64,000 bases of DNA from Thermomonas carbonis (GTDB lineage Bacteria > Pseudomonadota > Gammaproteobacteria > Xanthomonadales > Xanthomonadaceae), in the NCBI RefSeq assembly GCF_014396975.1, contig NZ_CP060719.1, positions 3,010,001 to 3,074,000 on the forward strand. The letters run 5' to 3'. Numbering within the stretch: the stretch's first letter is position 1; each line of letters starts with the position of its first letter. Below the pieces are notes generated by a model. It saw only the letters and a program-made list of their open reading frames with translations. It had not been told where the DNA came from and searched no databases. Below, one piece after another: positions 35,890 through 45,620 of this stretch. The position numbers and the translations under genes were made by a program.

Positions 35890-36558
35890 ATGCGCATCCT
35901 GCTCACGGGCGCGACCGGACTGGTGGGACAAGGTGTCCTGCACGAAGTCCTGGCCGATGCGTCAGTCACACACATCGGCCTGCTGGGCAGGCGCGCCGTC
36001 GATCACGACGATCCACGGGTGCAATCGCTGGTGGTCGAGCGTTTCGATGAGCTGGACGCCGTCGCCGATCAACTCACGCCATGGGATGCCTGTTTCTATT
36101 GCGCCGGTGCGCCGCCAGTGGGTACGGCGGAGCGCGCGTACCGGCACGTCACCCTCGACCTGACACTGCACGTGGCACGCGTCTTCGCCGAGCGCAACCC
36201 GCAGGGCCGGTTCCTGTACATCTCCGGCGCCAACGCCAACCCGCGCAGCAAGATCATGCCGTTGCGCATCAAGGGTGAAGTGGAGGCGGCGCTGCAGGCG
36301 CTGCCGACCACCACGGCGATGCTGCGCCCAGGCGGCGTGCAACCCGCACATGGCGAACGCAGCCCGCATGCATGGATGCGCCCGATGTATGCGGTGGGCA
36401 GTCCGCTCATGGGGCTGGGCGTGCGCCTGCTGCCAGGCCTGCTGACCAGCACCGCCGCCATCGGCCGCACGCTGCTGGCGCTGGCCGCGATGGACGACCC
36501 GCCGCGCGTGCTCGAAAACGCCGCGATCAATCGCATCGCCGCGGGCACGCAGGCCTGA
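35890..36558 (+). CDS. NAD(P)-binding Rossmann protein (NmrA/HTATIP2-like)
   Basis: A 222-residue atypical SDR. The dinucleotide-binding motif is LLTGATGLVGQGV at the N-terminus and a YISGANANP segment holds the active-site-like serine, but the YxxxK catalytic pair is not obvious. This suits NmrA/HTATIP2-type redox-sensing or oxidoreductase proteins. GGAG precedes the ATG at good spacing. It is divergent from the SDR gene, sharing a promoter region of about 135 bp. Confidence 0.85.
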   Translation: MRILLTGATGLVGQGVLHEVLADASVTHIGLLGRRAVDHDDPRVQSLVVERFDELDAVADQLTPWDACFYCAGAPPVGTAERAYRHVTLDLTLHVARVFAERNPQGRFLYISGANANPRSKIMPLRIKGEVEAALQALPTTTAMLRPGGVQPAHGERSPHAWMRPMYAVGSPLMGLGVRLLPGLLTSTAAIGRTLLALAAMDDPPRVLENAAINRIAAGTQA

Positions 36559-36684
36559 CCAACCACAAACCCGCCTCCGTGCAGAAGCACCGGAAACAGG
36601 ATGTTGTGCCCTGCTCCGCGTTCGAAAGCCGAATCTCCGCAAGAGTCGCGCGAACCCGCACTTTTGCGTCGATGCTTCTTGCCG

Positions 36685-37143
36685 CTATTTGCCTTCACCA
36701 AAGTCGACGGCAGAACCCGATAACTTGATCTTGTAGCTGGCGTTGCCCGACACCACCAGTTTCACGATGATGCGGCGCTTGATGGTGATCGGCAGATCTT
36801 TTACTTGTCGTGCCGGTGAGCCTTGTGCCGACAGATTCTCGTATTTCAGCTTGTCGAACTTCGGGGTGAGCAAGGTCCACTGCAGCACGCCACCCGCATC
36901 CGATCGGTTGGTCGGCATCAAGTCAAGCGTCCACGTCAGCGTGCCTTTCCTGACATCGAACGCGTAGTAATAGGTGTTGTCTTCGCTCAGGTTGCTCGCG
37001 TTGATTCCGCTGATCGTGTGTTCGGTCACCAGCGTCGGCGCATCGGGGTCGGTCGACTGCGCGAACGTTGCCTGTGCGGGCAGAACGGCCAACGCAAGCA
37101 GAAGGAACGCGCGGACCAATACTCCAGCCTTGATTCTATTCAT
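36685..37143 (-). CDS. Hypothetical secreted protein
   Basis: A 152-residue exported protein: the signal peptide is LVRAFLLLALAVLPAQATFAQ, and GAGGAG before the ATG at 37143 supports this start over the longer frame. The mature part looks like a single beta-sandwich domain (YYYAFDVRKGTLTWTLDL; ITIKRRIIVKLVVSGNASYKI), similar in feel to bacterial pre-peptidase C-terminal or calcium-binding modules, but no motif proves it. It stands alone between convergent and divergent neighbours. Confidence 0.7.
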   Translation of the reverse strand: MNRIKAGVLVRAFLLLALAVLPAQATFAQSTDPDAPTLVTEHTISGINASNLSEDNTYYYAFDVRKGTLTWTLDLMPTNRSDAGGVLQWTLLTPKFDKLKYENLSAQGSPARQVKDLPITIKRRIIVKLVVSGNASYKIKLSGSAVDFGEGK

Positions 37144-37318
37144 GCCTGATCTCCTCTCCAATCCATTGCTGTCGCGGGCAGCGGCTCGGCGATTCGCTCG
37201 CGATTCGATGACCACCACTCTGGATACGCGGCAACGGGTGCGGGCAGGACATCGACCCGCCTGGAGAGGTTCATAGATATCGCCGACGCAGGGCGACTGA
37301 CGATGTGACAGGGGCGCT

Positions 37319-37984
37319 TCAGGTTCCCGTATTTCCAGCCGCCGCATCCAGCAACAACGCGATCTGCTCGCGCAACTCCGCAACATCGGCTTCAAGCGCT
37401 GACACGCGCGCGGCCAGACCCGTTGCAGTCGATTCGCCCGCGCCACTCGGCTCGCGCACGACGATGGCGTCCACATCCACCGGCCCGCAAAGCAGGTGGG
37501 CGAAGCGATCCTCGCGCTGGCCGGCACCGCGCGGCAGCTGGATCACCAGCGCGGGCTCGCGTTTGCCCATCCGCTCCAGTTGGTGGCGCACGCCTTCCAC
37601 ATCGGCGAAGGCATGCAGGCGTTCGCTGCGCGACAGCAGTTCGCCCGCGGTTTGCGGCCCGCGCAGCAACAGCAAGCCAAGCAAGGCAGCCTGCTGCGAT
37701 GTGAGGCCGAAATGCTGCGTCGTCCGATGTTCGTAGCGCTCCGCGCGCGAGGAGAACACCTGGCGCGCCAGGCCCTTCGCCTCCAGTTGGCGTAGCGCGT
37801 GATTGACCACGCCGGTTTCCAGCGCCATCACCGGCTCGCGCGCGGTCTTCTGGTTGGCAGCGGACAGCACCGCAGCGATCGTCAGCGGATACACATCGGG
37901 CGTGGTCGCTTCTTTCTCGATCAGGCAACCCAGGGCACGTGCCTCGACGGCGGTGAGCCATGCATGCGAATCGGTGACGTCCAT
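37319..37984 (-). CDS. yceH: DUF480 family protein (YceH)
   Basis: A 221-residue protein with the two winged-helix domains of the YceH/DUF480 family: [20 protein letters not shown] starts the first domain and [21 protein letters not shown] marks the second. A C-terminal coiled-coil stretch ([21 protein letters not shown]) is visible and typical. Function is unproven; the fold suggests DNA binding. It is divergent from the DUF305-LVIVD gene. Confidence 0.92.
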   Translation of the reverse strand: MDVTDSHAWLTAVEARALGCLIEKEATTPDVYPLTIAAVLSAANQKTAREPVMALETGVVNHALRQLEAKGLARQVFSSRAERYEHRTTQHFGLTSQQAALLGLLLLRGPQTAGELLSRSERLHAFADVEGVRHQLERMGKREPALVIQLPRGAGQREDRFAHLLCGPVDVDAIVVREPSGAGESTATGLAARVSALEADVAELREQIALLLDAAAGNTGT

Positions 37985-38161
37985 GCGCGATCCTGTTCTG
38001 CGGGGCCTTCCATTCTAGGAGGACTGAGGGGAAGACCGCGCTCGCGATCGCATCTCGCTTTTGCTGCGGGCGCAAAATCGCCTGCACGAGCTGTTGCTAG
38101 ACTCGATGGCCGCGGCGCGCGAGGCGCCGTCATCCTCCTATTCCGCCACAGGACCGACGCG

Positions 38162-40687
38162 ATGACCCGACTGCGCCCACCGCCCACCGCCTCGCACGAT
38201 GCACGCTCGCTGCGCGCACTTCGTCCCGTGCTGCTCGCTTCCATGCTTGCCGCGGCATGCGCGCCGGCCATGGCCCAGGTGAGCATCGTCAATCCCGGCG
38301 CACCGGGTCAGGCGTCGCGCCAGCTGTCCGCAGACGAGGCGGTGAAGATCGCCGCGTCGCGCCATTCGGCGGCCGATGTGCAATTCATGCGCGACATGAT
38401 CCCCCATCATCAGCAGGCATTGGAGATGGCGGCGCTGGTCGGGACGCGCACCAATTCACCCGGGCTGATCGAGGCGGCGAAGCGCATCGAATCCTCGCAG
38501 CGCGACGAGATCGGCTTCATGCAGCAGTGGCTGACCGCACGTGGCGAAAGCGCGCCGGATCCTGCAGCGCACGCAGGCATGCACGCCTCCCACGCGATGC
38601 CCGGGATGGCGGCTCACACGATGGCCGGCATGGCATCGCCGGCGCAGATGGCGGCGCTGGCCAGGGCGGAGGGCCGGGACTTCGACCGCCAGTTCCTGCA
38701 GCTGATGATCATCCATCACGCGGGTGCGCTGAAGATGGTCGAGGATCTGCTGAAGCAATCGGGTTCGGCCTACGATCCGACCCTGCTCGAATTCATCAAC
38801 GACGTCAGCAACGACCAGGCCGCCGAAATCGAGCGTATGACCGGCTTGCTCGCGTCGGTGAGCAATGATAGGCGCACGGGTCTGTCCGCAGGGTTTCGCG
38901 ACGCCGGGACCGCCATCGACAACCTGCGTCTGGTGGCATCCCTGCCCAAGCCTGCGGGCTTCTTCGACCCGCAGAATCCGGCCGACCTGCCGCTGGAACC
39001 GGTCGGTGACAAGAACAAGGCAGACGACAAGCAGGACGATCCCGGCAAGCAAAAGCCCGATCAGGCGTTCAAGCGCTTCAAGGGCGAATCCACCGGCGGT
39101 GGCCGCGGCGGCCTGTTGAGTTTCGCCAACACCGACATGGCGTTTTCGGGCGATGTGCTGGTGGTCGGCAACTACCACGGCTTCAACGCCTACCGACTGG
39201 GCGCGGACGGCGTGCCGGCGCTGGTCAGCTCGGTGGTCTGCCCCGGCGGCCAAGGCGATGTATCGATCGTCGGCAACCTGTTGTTGATGTCCGTGGAGGA
39301 AACCCGCGGTCGACTCGACTGCGGACTTCAAGGCATCAGCGAAGACGTGTCGAAGGAACGCTTCCGCGGTCTGCGCATCTTCGACATCAGCGATCTGGCG
39401 CAACCGAAGCAGGTCGGCGCGGTGCAGACCTGCCGCGGCTCCCACACTCACTCGGTGGTGTCCAGCGACGCCAGCCGCATCGTGGTCTACAACTCCGGGA
39501 TCGGTTCGGTGCGCAGGCAGGAAGAATTGCAGCGCTGCGTCGACGAGTTGCCCGGCGACCAGCGCACCGCGCTGTTCCGCATCGACGTGATCGAGATCCC
39601 GGTCGCCGATCCTTCGAAAGCCCGCATCGTCGACAGCCCGGCGGTGTTCGCCGACGACAAGACCGGCGCGCTGGCGGGTCTGTGGCGCGGCGGCGACCAC
39701 GGCGACATGACCCAGGACACCAGCCAGACCGATCACTGCCACGACATCACCGTGTTCCCGCAGAAGAACATCGCCGCCGGTGCCTGCTCGGGCAACGGCA
39801 TCCTGTTCGACATCACCGATCCGCTGAAACCCAGGCGCATCGATGCAGTCATCGACTCCGGCTTCGCCTACTGGCATTCCGCCACGTTCAACAACGACGG
39901 CACCAAGGTGATCTTCACCGACGAATGGGGCGGTGGTGGCCGGCCACGCTGCCGGCCATCCGATCCGCGCAACTTCGGTGCCGATGCGATCTACGACATC
40001 GTCGACGGCAAGCTGGTGTTCCGCAGCTACTTCAAGTTGCCGGCACCGCAGGCGGTGACCGAGAACTGCGTGGCCCACAACGGTTCGGTGGTGCCGATCC
40101 CGGGCCGCGACGTGTTCCTGCAGGCGTGGTACCAGGGCGGGCTGTCGGTGATCGATTTCACCGACTCGGCCAATCCGGTCGAGATCGCGTCCTTCGATCG
40201 CGGCCCGATCAACAACGAGACACTGATCACCGGCGGCTTCTGGTCGGCGTATTACTACGACGGCTACATCTACGGCTCGGAAATCACCCGCGGCCTGGAC
40301 GTGCTGGCGCTGGAACCCAGCAAGGCCCTCACCGGCCATGAAATTTCCGCAGCCGCACAGGCCGACAACGGTGGCGTGTTCAACCCGCAGCAGCAGTTCG
40401 CGGTCACCTGGCCGCACGCGCCCGCGGTTGCCGCTGCCTACGTGGATCAGCTGGTGCGCGGCGGCGCTCTGCAACCCGCGGAAGCGTCCGAGCTGCATGC
40501 GGCGCTGGATGCCGCCGGAACTGCGCTGGCAAGCGGGCCCGAATCCGCGAAGAACACCGAGCTGGCCCGTCGCCTCGACGCGATGTCCGGCAAGGTCACC
40601 CGCGGATCGAACGCCAAGGACCGCACGGCCGAACGACAGGCAGCGCTGTCGGCGGCGCTGAAGGGGCTCGCGGCGCGGTTGCGCTGA
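38162..40687 (+). CDS. Secreted DUF305-LVIVD repeat fusion protein
   Basis: An 841-residue exported protein (signal VLLASMLAAACAPAMA). Residues of about 45-235 are a DUF305 domain with both histidine motifs, FMRDMIPHHQQALEMA and LMIIHHAGALKM, separated by a Met/His-rich linker (AGMHASHAMPGMAAHTMAGM). DUF305 proteins are four-helix bundles linked to metal handling. Residues of about 300-780 are LVIVD-type beta-propeller repeats (RGLRIFDISDLAQPKQVGAV, GLSVIDFTDSANPVEIASF). The C-terminal 80 residues are helical. The two parts usually occur in separate proteins, so this is an unusual fusion, possibly a periplasmic metal-binding surface protein. Confidence 0.87.
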   Translation: MTRLRPPPTASHDARSLRALRPVLLASMLAAACAPAMAQVSIVNPGAPGQASRQLSADEAVKIAASRHSAADVQFMRDMIPHHQQALEMAALVGTRTNSPGLIEAAKRIESSQRDEIGFMQQWLTARGESAPDPAAHAGMHASHAMPGMAAHTMAGMASPAQMAALARAEGRDFDRQFLQLMIIHHAGALKMVEDLLKQSGSAYDPTLLEFINDVSNDQAAEIERMTGLLASVSNDRRTGLSAGFRDAGTAIDNLRLVASLPKPAGFFDPQNPADLPLEPVGDKNKADDKQDDPGKQKPDQAFKRFKGESTGGGRGGLLSFANTDMAFSGDVLVVGNYHGFNAYRLGADGVPALVSSVVCPGGQGDVSIVGNLLLMSVEETRGRLDCGLQGISEDVSKERFRGLRIFDISDLAQPKQVGAVQTCRGSHTHSVVSSDASRIVVYNSGIGSVRRQEELQRCVDELPGDQRTALFRIDVIEIPVADPSKARIVDSPAVFADDKTGALAGLWRGGDHGDMTQDTSQTDHCHDITVFPQKNIAAGACSGNGILFDITDPLKPRRIDAVIDSGFAYWHSATFNNDGTKVIFTDEWGGGGRPRCRPSDPRNFGADAIYDIVDGKLVFRSYFKLPAPQAVTENCVAHNGSVVPIPGRDVFLQAWYQGGLSVIDFTDSANPVEIASFDRGPINNETLITGGFWSAYYYDGYIYGSEITRGLDVLALEPSKALTGHEISAAAQADNGGVFNPQQQFAVTWPHAPAVAAAYVDQLVRGGALQPAEASELHAALDAAGTALASGPESAKNTELARRLDAMSGKVTRGSNAKDRTAERQAALSAALKGLAARLR

Positions 40688-40735
40688 CGCCGCGCTGCAT
40701 AACGGGGTCAGGCTGTTTCCTGCCCCCCGGGCAAA

Positions 40736-40751
40736 GGCGGGCAAGCCCGCC
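40736..40751. terminator. Hairpin between convergent genes
   Basis: GGCGGGC, AA, GCCCGCC forms a perfect seven-base-pair stem between the ends of the convergent DUF305-LVIVD and DUF1993 genes. No T-tract follows on either strand, so it may be a bidirectional attenuating structure rather than a strong intrinsic terminator. Confidence 0.4.
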
Positions 40752-40772
40752 TGGCCAGTGGATGCCGGCGCC

Positions 40773-41281
40773 TCAGTACGCGCCCATGTAGTCCTTCTTG
40801 CCGACCTCCACGCCGTTGTGGCGCAACAGGTCGTACGCGGTGGTCACATGGAAGAAGAACTGCGGCAACCCGTACGCCAGCAGGTAGGCCCGGCCGCCGA
40901 TGCGACGCTCCTTCGGTGTGCCCGGACGCAACACCAACTCACGCTCCTCGCTGCCTTCAAAAGCAGCAGCATCCAACCCGCCGATGAAGGCCAGCGTCGC
41001 GGCAATGCGTTGCTGCAGCTCGGCGAATGTCGCATCGCCGCCTTCGTACGCCGGCACCGCCACGCCCACCAGTCGCGCCGAGACGCTGCCGGCGAAATCG
41101 CAGGCGATCTGCACCTGCCGCGCCAGCGGGAACATGTCCGGGAACAGCCGCGCCTGCAGCAGTGCGGGCGGGTCGATCTTGCGTTCGGTCGCGTGGGCTT
41201 CGGCCTTGGCCAGCACGCCACTGAGCGCAGTCAGCATCTGCTGGAACACGGGACGGACGCAGCGTGCATCGAGAGGGACAT
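40773..41281 (-). pseudogene. DUF1993 family protein, frameshifted near its start
   Basis: Homologue of DUF1993, a helical-bundle protein of unknown function. The normal family start MSLSMHAASVP is encoded from the ATG at 41281, but the frame then runs to a stop after five more residues. The remaining protein (VFQQMLTALSGVLAKAEAHATERKIDP through HVTTAYDLLRHNGVEVGKKDY) continues in the -1 frame. Adding one G in the CCG|GTG position around 41247-41252 restores a 169-residue protein. Either the gene is broken or the base was lost in assembly. A start in the second frame at 41324 is an artefact. Confidence 0.83.
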
Positions 41282-41375
41282 GAGCGATTCCGTTGAATGA
41301 GGGAACGGCATGGTAGCGGGCCACAATCGAAATGGTGTCATGGACAATTCCTGCGCCTTCATGCGCGCTTGCGCT

Positions 41376-41636
41376 TCATTCCCGGAACGGCACCGGCACG
41401 ACCGGACACTGCGCCACCGCCAGCGGGTCCGGCGTTTCGCTGTGGTTGATCCAGCATGCGTCGAACGCCGGGAAATGGCAGGACCGGGTGACGATGCGGC
41501 CGAACCTGGCCTTGTCCAGCGCACTCCCGCTATCGGGGTAGAGTCGACGCCGTCCTTGTTCTGAACGCGAGTACGCGCCCACGCTTTTTTCCCTCCAGAT
41601 GCTAATGTGGAGAGCGCGGTCCGTGGCGATGACCAT
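41376..41636 (-). CDS. Possible small hypothetical gene
   Basis: An open frame of 86 codons in an otherwise empty 408-bp gap. The first third has mixed codon use, but the last 45 codons are strongly G/C-ending and give a plausible protein (ARFGRIVTRSCHFPAFDACW, ending VVPVPFRE). It has two cysteines and no signal peptide. The frame could be a whole small gene, or the tail of a broken one starting nearer 41540. No function or family was recognised, and no other gene was seen in the gap from 41282 to 41689. Confidence 0.35.
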   Translation of the reverse strand: MVIATDRALHISIWREKSVGAYSRSEQGRRRLYPDSGSALDKARFGRIVTRSCHFPAFDACWINHSETPDPLAVAQCPVVPVPFRE

Positions 41637-41689
41637 CCGACGCGCGACTCTGGCAACGCTGGGTGACTACAAGAGGGGTACTTCCACCC

Positions 41690-42885
41690 ATGGATGCCTT
41701 GACGGCGGGACTTGCGCTCATCATCGGCCAGTTGTGCATTGCTCTGGTGATGGTCGGCGCTCATTTCGCCGCACGCCCGGAACGCGCCACCTGGTACTGG
41801 TCGCTGGCCGCCGTCGCTGTGCTGGTCGGCGTACTGATGGTCGTCGCCAGCAGCAGATTCCCGATCCTGCAGGCAATCGGAAGCAGCAGCCTGGTTCTGG
41901 GTGCCGTGCTGCAGTACCGGGGCCTGCAGGCGTTCTACAAGCTGCGCGCCGACGCGTCGGGCTGGGTTATCGGCTCAATCGCCTGCATGTTGTTTTTCCT
42001 GCTGTTTGCAGCGGATGCACGGAACCACCTGCATTTCATTCTGTTGGCGACCGCGAACCTGGCTTTGTTCGTCATGAGCCTGCGCGTACTGCTGGCCGGC
42101 ATACGTCCCAGATGGACGTTCGCCGGCATGTTGACGACCGGAGCCGTGCTGCTGCTCATTTCCAACAACATCACTCGCATCGTGTTGGCGGTCGAGCAAG
42201 AACCGTCCCTGTCGGTCACGCAGTCGCCGATGGGCATCGCCACCATGTACCTGGTGCCACTGGGTGGCATCTTTCTGTACGCAACGGGATTGCTGCTTCT
42301 CTATTTCGAGCGCTTGGTAAACGACAAACACAACCTCGCCACGCACGACGAACTGACAGGACTCCTGAACCGCCGGGCGATGGTGGCCGCAGGCGAGCGG
42401 GAAGTGGCAGTCGCGATCCGTCATCGGCGGCCGCTCACCGTCGCCTTCGTGGACATCGATTTTCTCAAGCGGATCAACGACACGTATGGGCATAAAGCCG
42501 GCGATACGGCCATCGCCGATGTCGCCAGGCTGCTCAAACAGGCATGCCGGAACCTCGACCTGGTCGGGCGCTACGGGGGCGACGAATTCTGCCTGGTATT
42601 CCCTTGCGCAGACAGCGACAACGCAGCGCTGGTCGGGAACCGGCTGCTCGCGGCAATAAAGCGCTATTCCTTCCGCGGCCAGCACCCACTCAGCCTCAGC
42701 ATCGGATTGGCTTCGCTCCCCCACATGGCGACCAATCGTGGGCAAGCCTGGTCCACCGAGCCGACGTGGCGCTGTACGAAGCCAAGAGCCAGGGTCGCAG
42801 CAGATTCTGCATCGCCCCGCAAGTCCAGACGTCGCAGGAGAGCCGCGACCCTCCCGATGGCTCGAACAACGTTGCAGGGCAATAA
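41690..42885 (+). pseudogene. Diguanylate cyclase (membrane GGDEF protein), frameshifted
   Basis: A membrane diguanylate cyclase: about 200 residues with six or seven helices, then a GGDEF domain starting THDELTGLLNRRAMV. The active-site loop GGDEF and the upstream inhibitory RxxD site (RNLD, five residues before) are both present, so c-di-GMP synthesis with product inhibition is expected from an intact protein. Near 42724 the frame breaks. The C-terminal alpha/beta part (WASLVHRADVALYEAKSQGR) continues in another frame to 42885. Restoring one G after CAC (making PHDGDQ) gives a normal 398-residue protein. Without it, the protein runs into 97 unrelated residues and the final domain elements are lost. 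Confidence 0.87.
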
Positions 42886-42960
42886 CGAGCAGGGCATGAG
42901 ACTGCTTGCGCTGCGGAACGACGCCCCTGCCGACTGCGTTGCCCTTCGCGGGCAACGCGC

Positions 42961-44465
42961 TCAATTGGTGAAGCAGGCTTGCCTCTGCCCGGACTTCGTG
43001 TCGCCCGCCCAGTAGCAACGGGTCGTCGGTGCGTTTCTCCACAAATAGTTCTGCCGCGGAAGCGTGGATGGCACGACTGGTTGTTGCCTGCGCATTTCCG
43101 CTGCGTAGGCATCCCGCTTGCGCGCTTCTTCGGCGTCGTAAGCGCCACGTGCGCGGGCAAGCATCGAAACGGGCACGTGTTCGCACATGGCGGTCTCCGC
43201 CTCTGCGGTGTAACCGAGCCGGGCCAAGGTCTGGAACGCCGACGGGCCGTTGTCTGCATTCGTTACCGGGCCCATTGCCCGGGAGCGCGCGTAATACAGC
43301 ACCGCAGCGCAATCGGAGTGAGCCTTGCCGGATGCGACCCGTTGCGTCGGGTAACGCGACATCCAGGTGCTCGCAAAAGACCGCCAATCCTCCAGCGTCT
43401 TGCCGAATGCCGGCCCCTTGCCGGCGCGGAACGCGGTATAGGGATCAGGCGAGGCCTGGAAGGTCGCCATCGGTTGCTTCTGGGTCCACGCGCTGAGCGC
43501 CAGCGGCATCGGCGGACAGGCCTTGCCACCGAGGTTTGCCTTCTCGTAGTCCAGGGCCCAGCCGATGGCGGTATCCGGCACCTTGCCCACGGTGCCCTGC
43601 CTGGAATTGATGCCCTGCAAGACCAGGCTGTAGGCGATCTGGCAGCCATTCAGTCCGGCAAAGCGTTCGGCATCGGTTCGATTCGTCAACCGCAGACGCG
43701 TGGCTTCGGCCTGTGACATGCGCTGTGCTGCATCCGACCTGGTTTTTTCTAACGCTCCGCCCAGGATCCCGGCGAGGCTGGTCGGCGCAATCGAACATGC
43801 CTGCACCTGCCTTGAAGGTGCCGTGGCGTTGGAAGCCACCAGGTTACTCACCACCGTCACCCAGGCGCGGACCTCGGGTCGCTTGGCGAACTCCCGGTCG
43901 ATCTGATACGGCGCGGCATTCGTCCATGGCGCATGGATCTTCTTGATTACCCCCATGCAGGCCTCCATGGGCGTGTCGACCCGCACCAGTCCCAACTCCT
44001 GCAAGGTCAGTGCCTGGCTGTCCTTGCCGAAGCAACGGCCAACGCCACCCGCGGCGAACCTGATGGCGTCCGCTGGTGGCGGATTCGAGAAATACACATC
44101 GGCCGCATCACCGGGCTGGACTTCCCTGCCGTTGAGCACGCCCCACAGCACCTCGCCCACTGCTGCGTTCCTGGGCAACCCACAGTCCGGAGCGCCCTCG
44201 AACGACTGGAAGCATTCGACGAAACGATGCAGGTCTTGCCCATGGAGATTCCTCGCGAACGCATCCCCCAGACATACCACTGCAGGATCATGCCTTGCGC
44301 GGACGCCGCCCCGTTTCTCGCGTCGGGCTTGGTGAAATAGTTCCTGGACACCAGGCAGGTCGGGTCTTCCTCGAATGGCGACCAGTCCTGCTGTTGGGCC
44401 TGTGCAACAGCGGCGCCTGCAATGGCGAGCCACAAGAATGCGATGACGACAATCGTGCGAGTCAT
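42961..44465 (-). pseudogene. Large secreted hypothetical protein, frameshifted near the N-terminus
   Basis: An unrecognised exported protein of about 501 residues. The signal peptide (IVVIAFLWLAIAGAAVAQAQ) and the first 65 residues, up to ILQWYVWG, are encoded from the ATG at 44465. The rest (DAFARNLHGQDLHRFVECF and onward to the stop) lies in the next frame. One missing G in a run that reads GGGGG on the coding strand (about 44265-44269) explains the break. The mature part has many cysteines and a C-terminal Arg/Glu-rich helix (RGAYDAEEARKRDAYAAEMR), with no known domain. Confidence 0.65.
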
Positions 44466-44716
44466 GGAACCTCAACTTCGGAGTGAGCCGCGGTCGAGTG
44501 TAACCGGCGAGATCGGACACCTTCGCATGCGCCTGGCTGGCGCTGGTGTGCGCATGCGGCGCGAAAAATGGCGGGGCTCAGCCTGCCGACCAGCCACAGC
44601 CCTTTCGTGCTCGCAGATGCGGAGCCGATCGATCCTGCCGGCTGCAAGATCATCGACAACTGACGAGTTGCGGAACCCAGAACCGGCAAAACCGGGACGG
44701 AGGCCGTTGCGTTGGC

Positions 44717-44968
44717 TCAACTGTCTCCGTCGCGGCTTTTGGCCGCAGCAGCAAGTTCCATGATCCTGGCCGCACGCATTTTCTCGGTCTTCCTGAGCGC
44801 GTCGCGCGCCTCTTTGACGACTTCGTGAGCAAGATTCTGGTTGGTGTGATGCCGCTTTGCGTCGATCGCGGCATCAAGCCGTTGCTGGGCCAGCTTGATC
44901 GCCTTGTCGACGCGATACAGCGGGCTGTGCCCATCCACAGTCAGAGGTGGATCGTAAAGTCTCGTCAT
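44717..44968 (-). CDS. Small hypothetical helical protein
   Basis: An 83-residue protein beginning MTRLYDPPLTVDGHSPLYR, then one long amphipathic, Lys/Arg/Ala-rich helical stretch (KLAQQRLDAAIDAKRHH to KEARDALRKTEKMRAARIME) that could form a coiled coil. No signal, motif or family was recognised. A second ATG three codons upstream is possible. It lies between the secreted hypothetical protein and the HNH nuclease. Confidence 0.55.
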   Translation of the reverse strand: MTRLYDPPLTVDGHSPLYRVDKAIKLAQQRLDAAIDAKRHHTNQNLAHEVVKEARDALRKTEKMRAARIMELAAAAKSRDGDS

Positions 44969-45019
44969 CGCGCCCATCCATGATCAGAGGGGCACGATAG
45001 CCAGATTCAATTTTGGTGG

Positions 45020-45406
45020 CTACCGGTCTTTTGCAGGGAGCTTGCCAAGCAGTGACCTCAGGTCGCCGAAGGGGTTGGATGTCGCTGCGGGCGGCTTGTC
45101 CTCGGCGTTCTGCGCGCTGACTCCGGTGTAGTCGGTCTGCCGCGAATGCTCGTTGTCATGGCAGTACACGCACAGCAGTTCCCAATTGCTGCCGTCGGAC
45201 GGATTGTCGTCGTGGTTGTGGTTGCGGTGGTGAACCGTCAACTCGCGCAGGTTGGTGCGGGTGAACTCGCGCGCACAACGGCCACAAATCCACGGATACA
45301 TCTTCAGCGCACGCTCGCGATACCCCTGGTCGCGCTGCTCGGCATTGCGGCGGGCCTCGGCCACGATGCGGTCGAGTCGGGCGTCTTCAGGCGTGGTCAT
45401 GGTCAT
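45020..45406 (-). CDS. yajD: YajD-family HNH nuclease
   Basis: A 128-residue HNH nuclease of the YajD type. It has the zinc-binding cysteines CGRC and CVYC, the HNH core HHRNHNHDDNPSDGSNW, and a terminal NEHS. It is small, soluble and typical in length. YajD is widespread in proteobacteria as a stand-alone gene, not tied to restriction systems; its biological role is not settled. It is divergent from the molybdopterin oxidoreductase gene, with a 214-bp intergenic stretch without other genes. Confidence 0.9.
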   Translation of the reverse strand: MTMTTPEDARLDRIVAEARRNAEQRDQGYRERALKMYPWICGRCAREFTRTNLRELTVHHRNHNHDDNPSDGSNWELLCVYCHDNEHSRQTDYTGVSAQNAEDKPPAATSNPFGDLRSLLGKLPAKDR

Positions 45407-45620
45407 GGCGTCCGTGGGGCGGCACGCAGCACGGTATCAAAGGAACCAGACCACTTGTTCCAACGCAGCGTCCACAATCCACGCGTTTGACGCGGTTCAA
45501 ACGCGAATGCTCTCCGACCGGCCCTTTTCTCCCACTCGAGCTGACCCTGCGTGCTGGCCCACGTGTTGGCCCGGCTGGCTTACGATCGACCTTCGGCATT
45601 TCCCGATCCGGAGCAACCCC

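Noticed and set aside
44472..44720. Minus-strand frame of 82 codons
   Set aside because: Composition is like shadow frames and no start or motif supports it.
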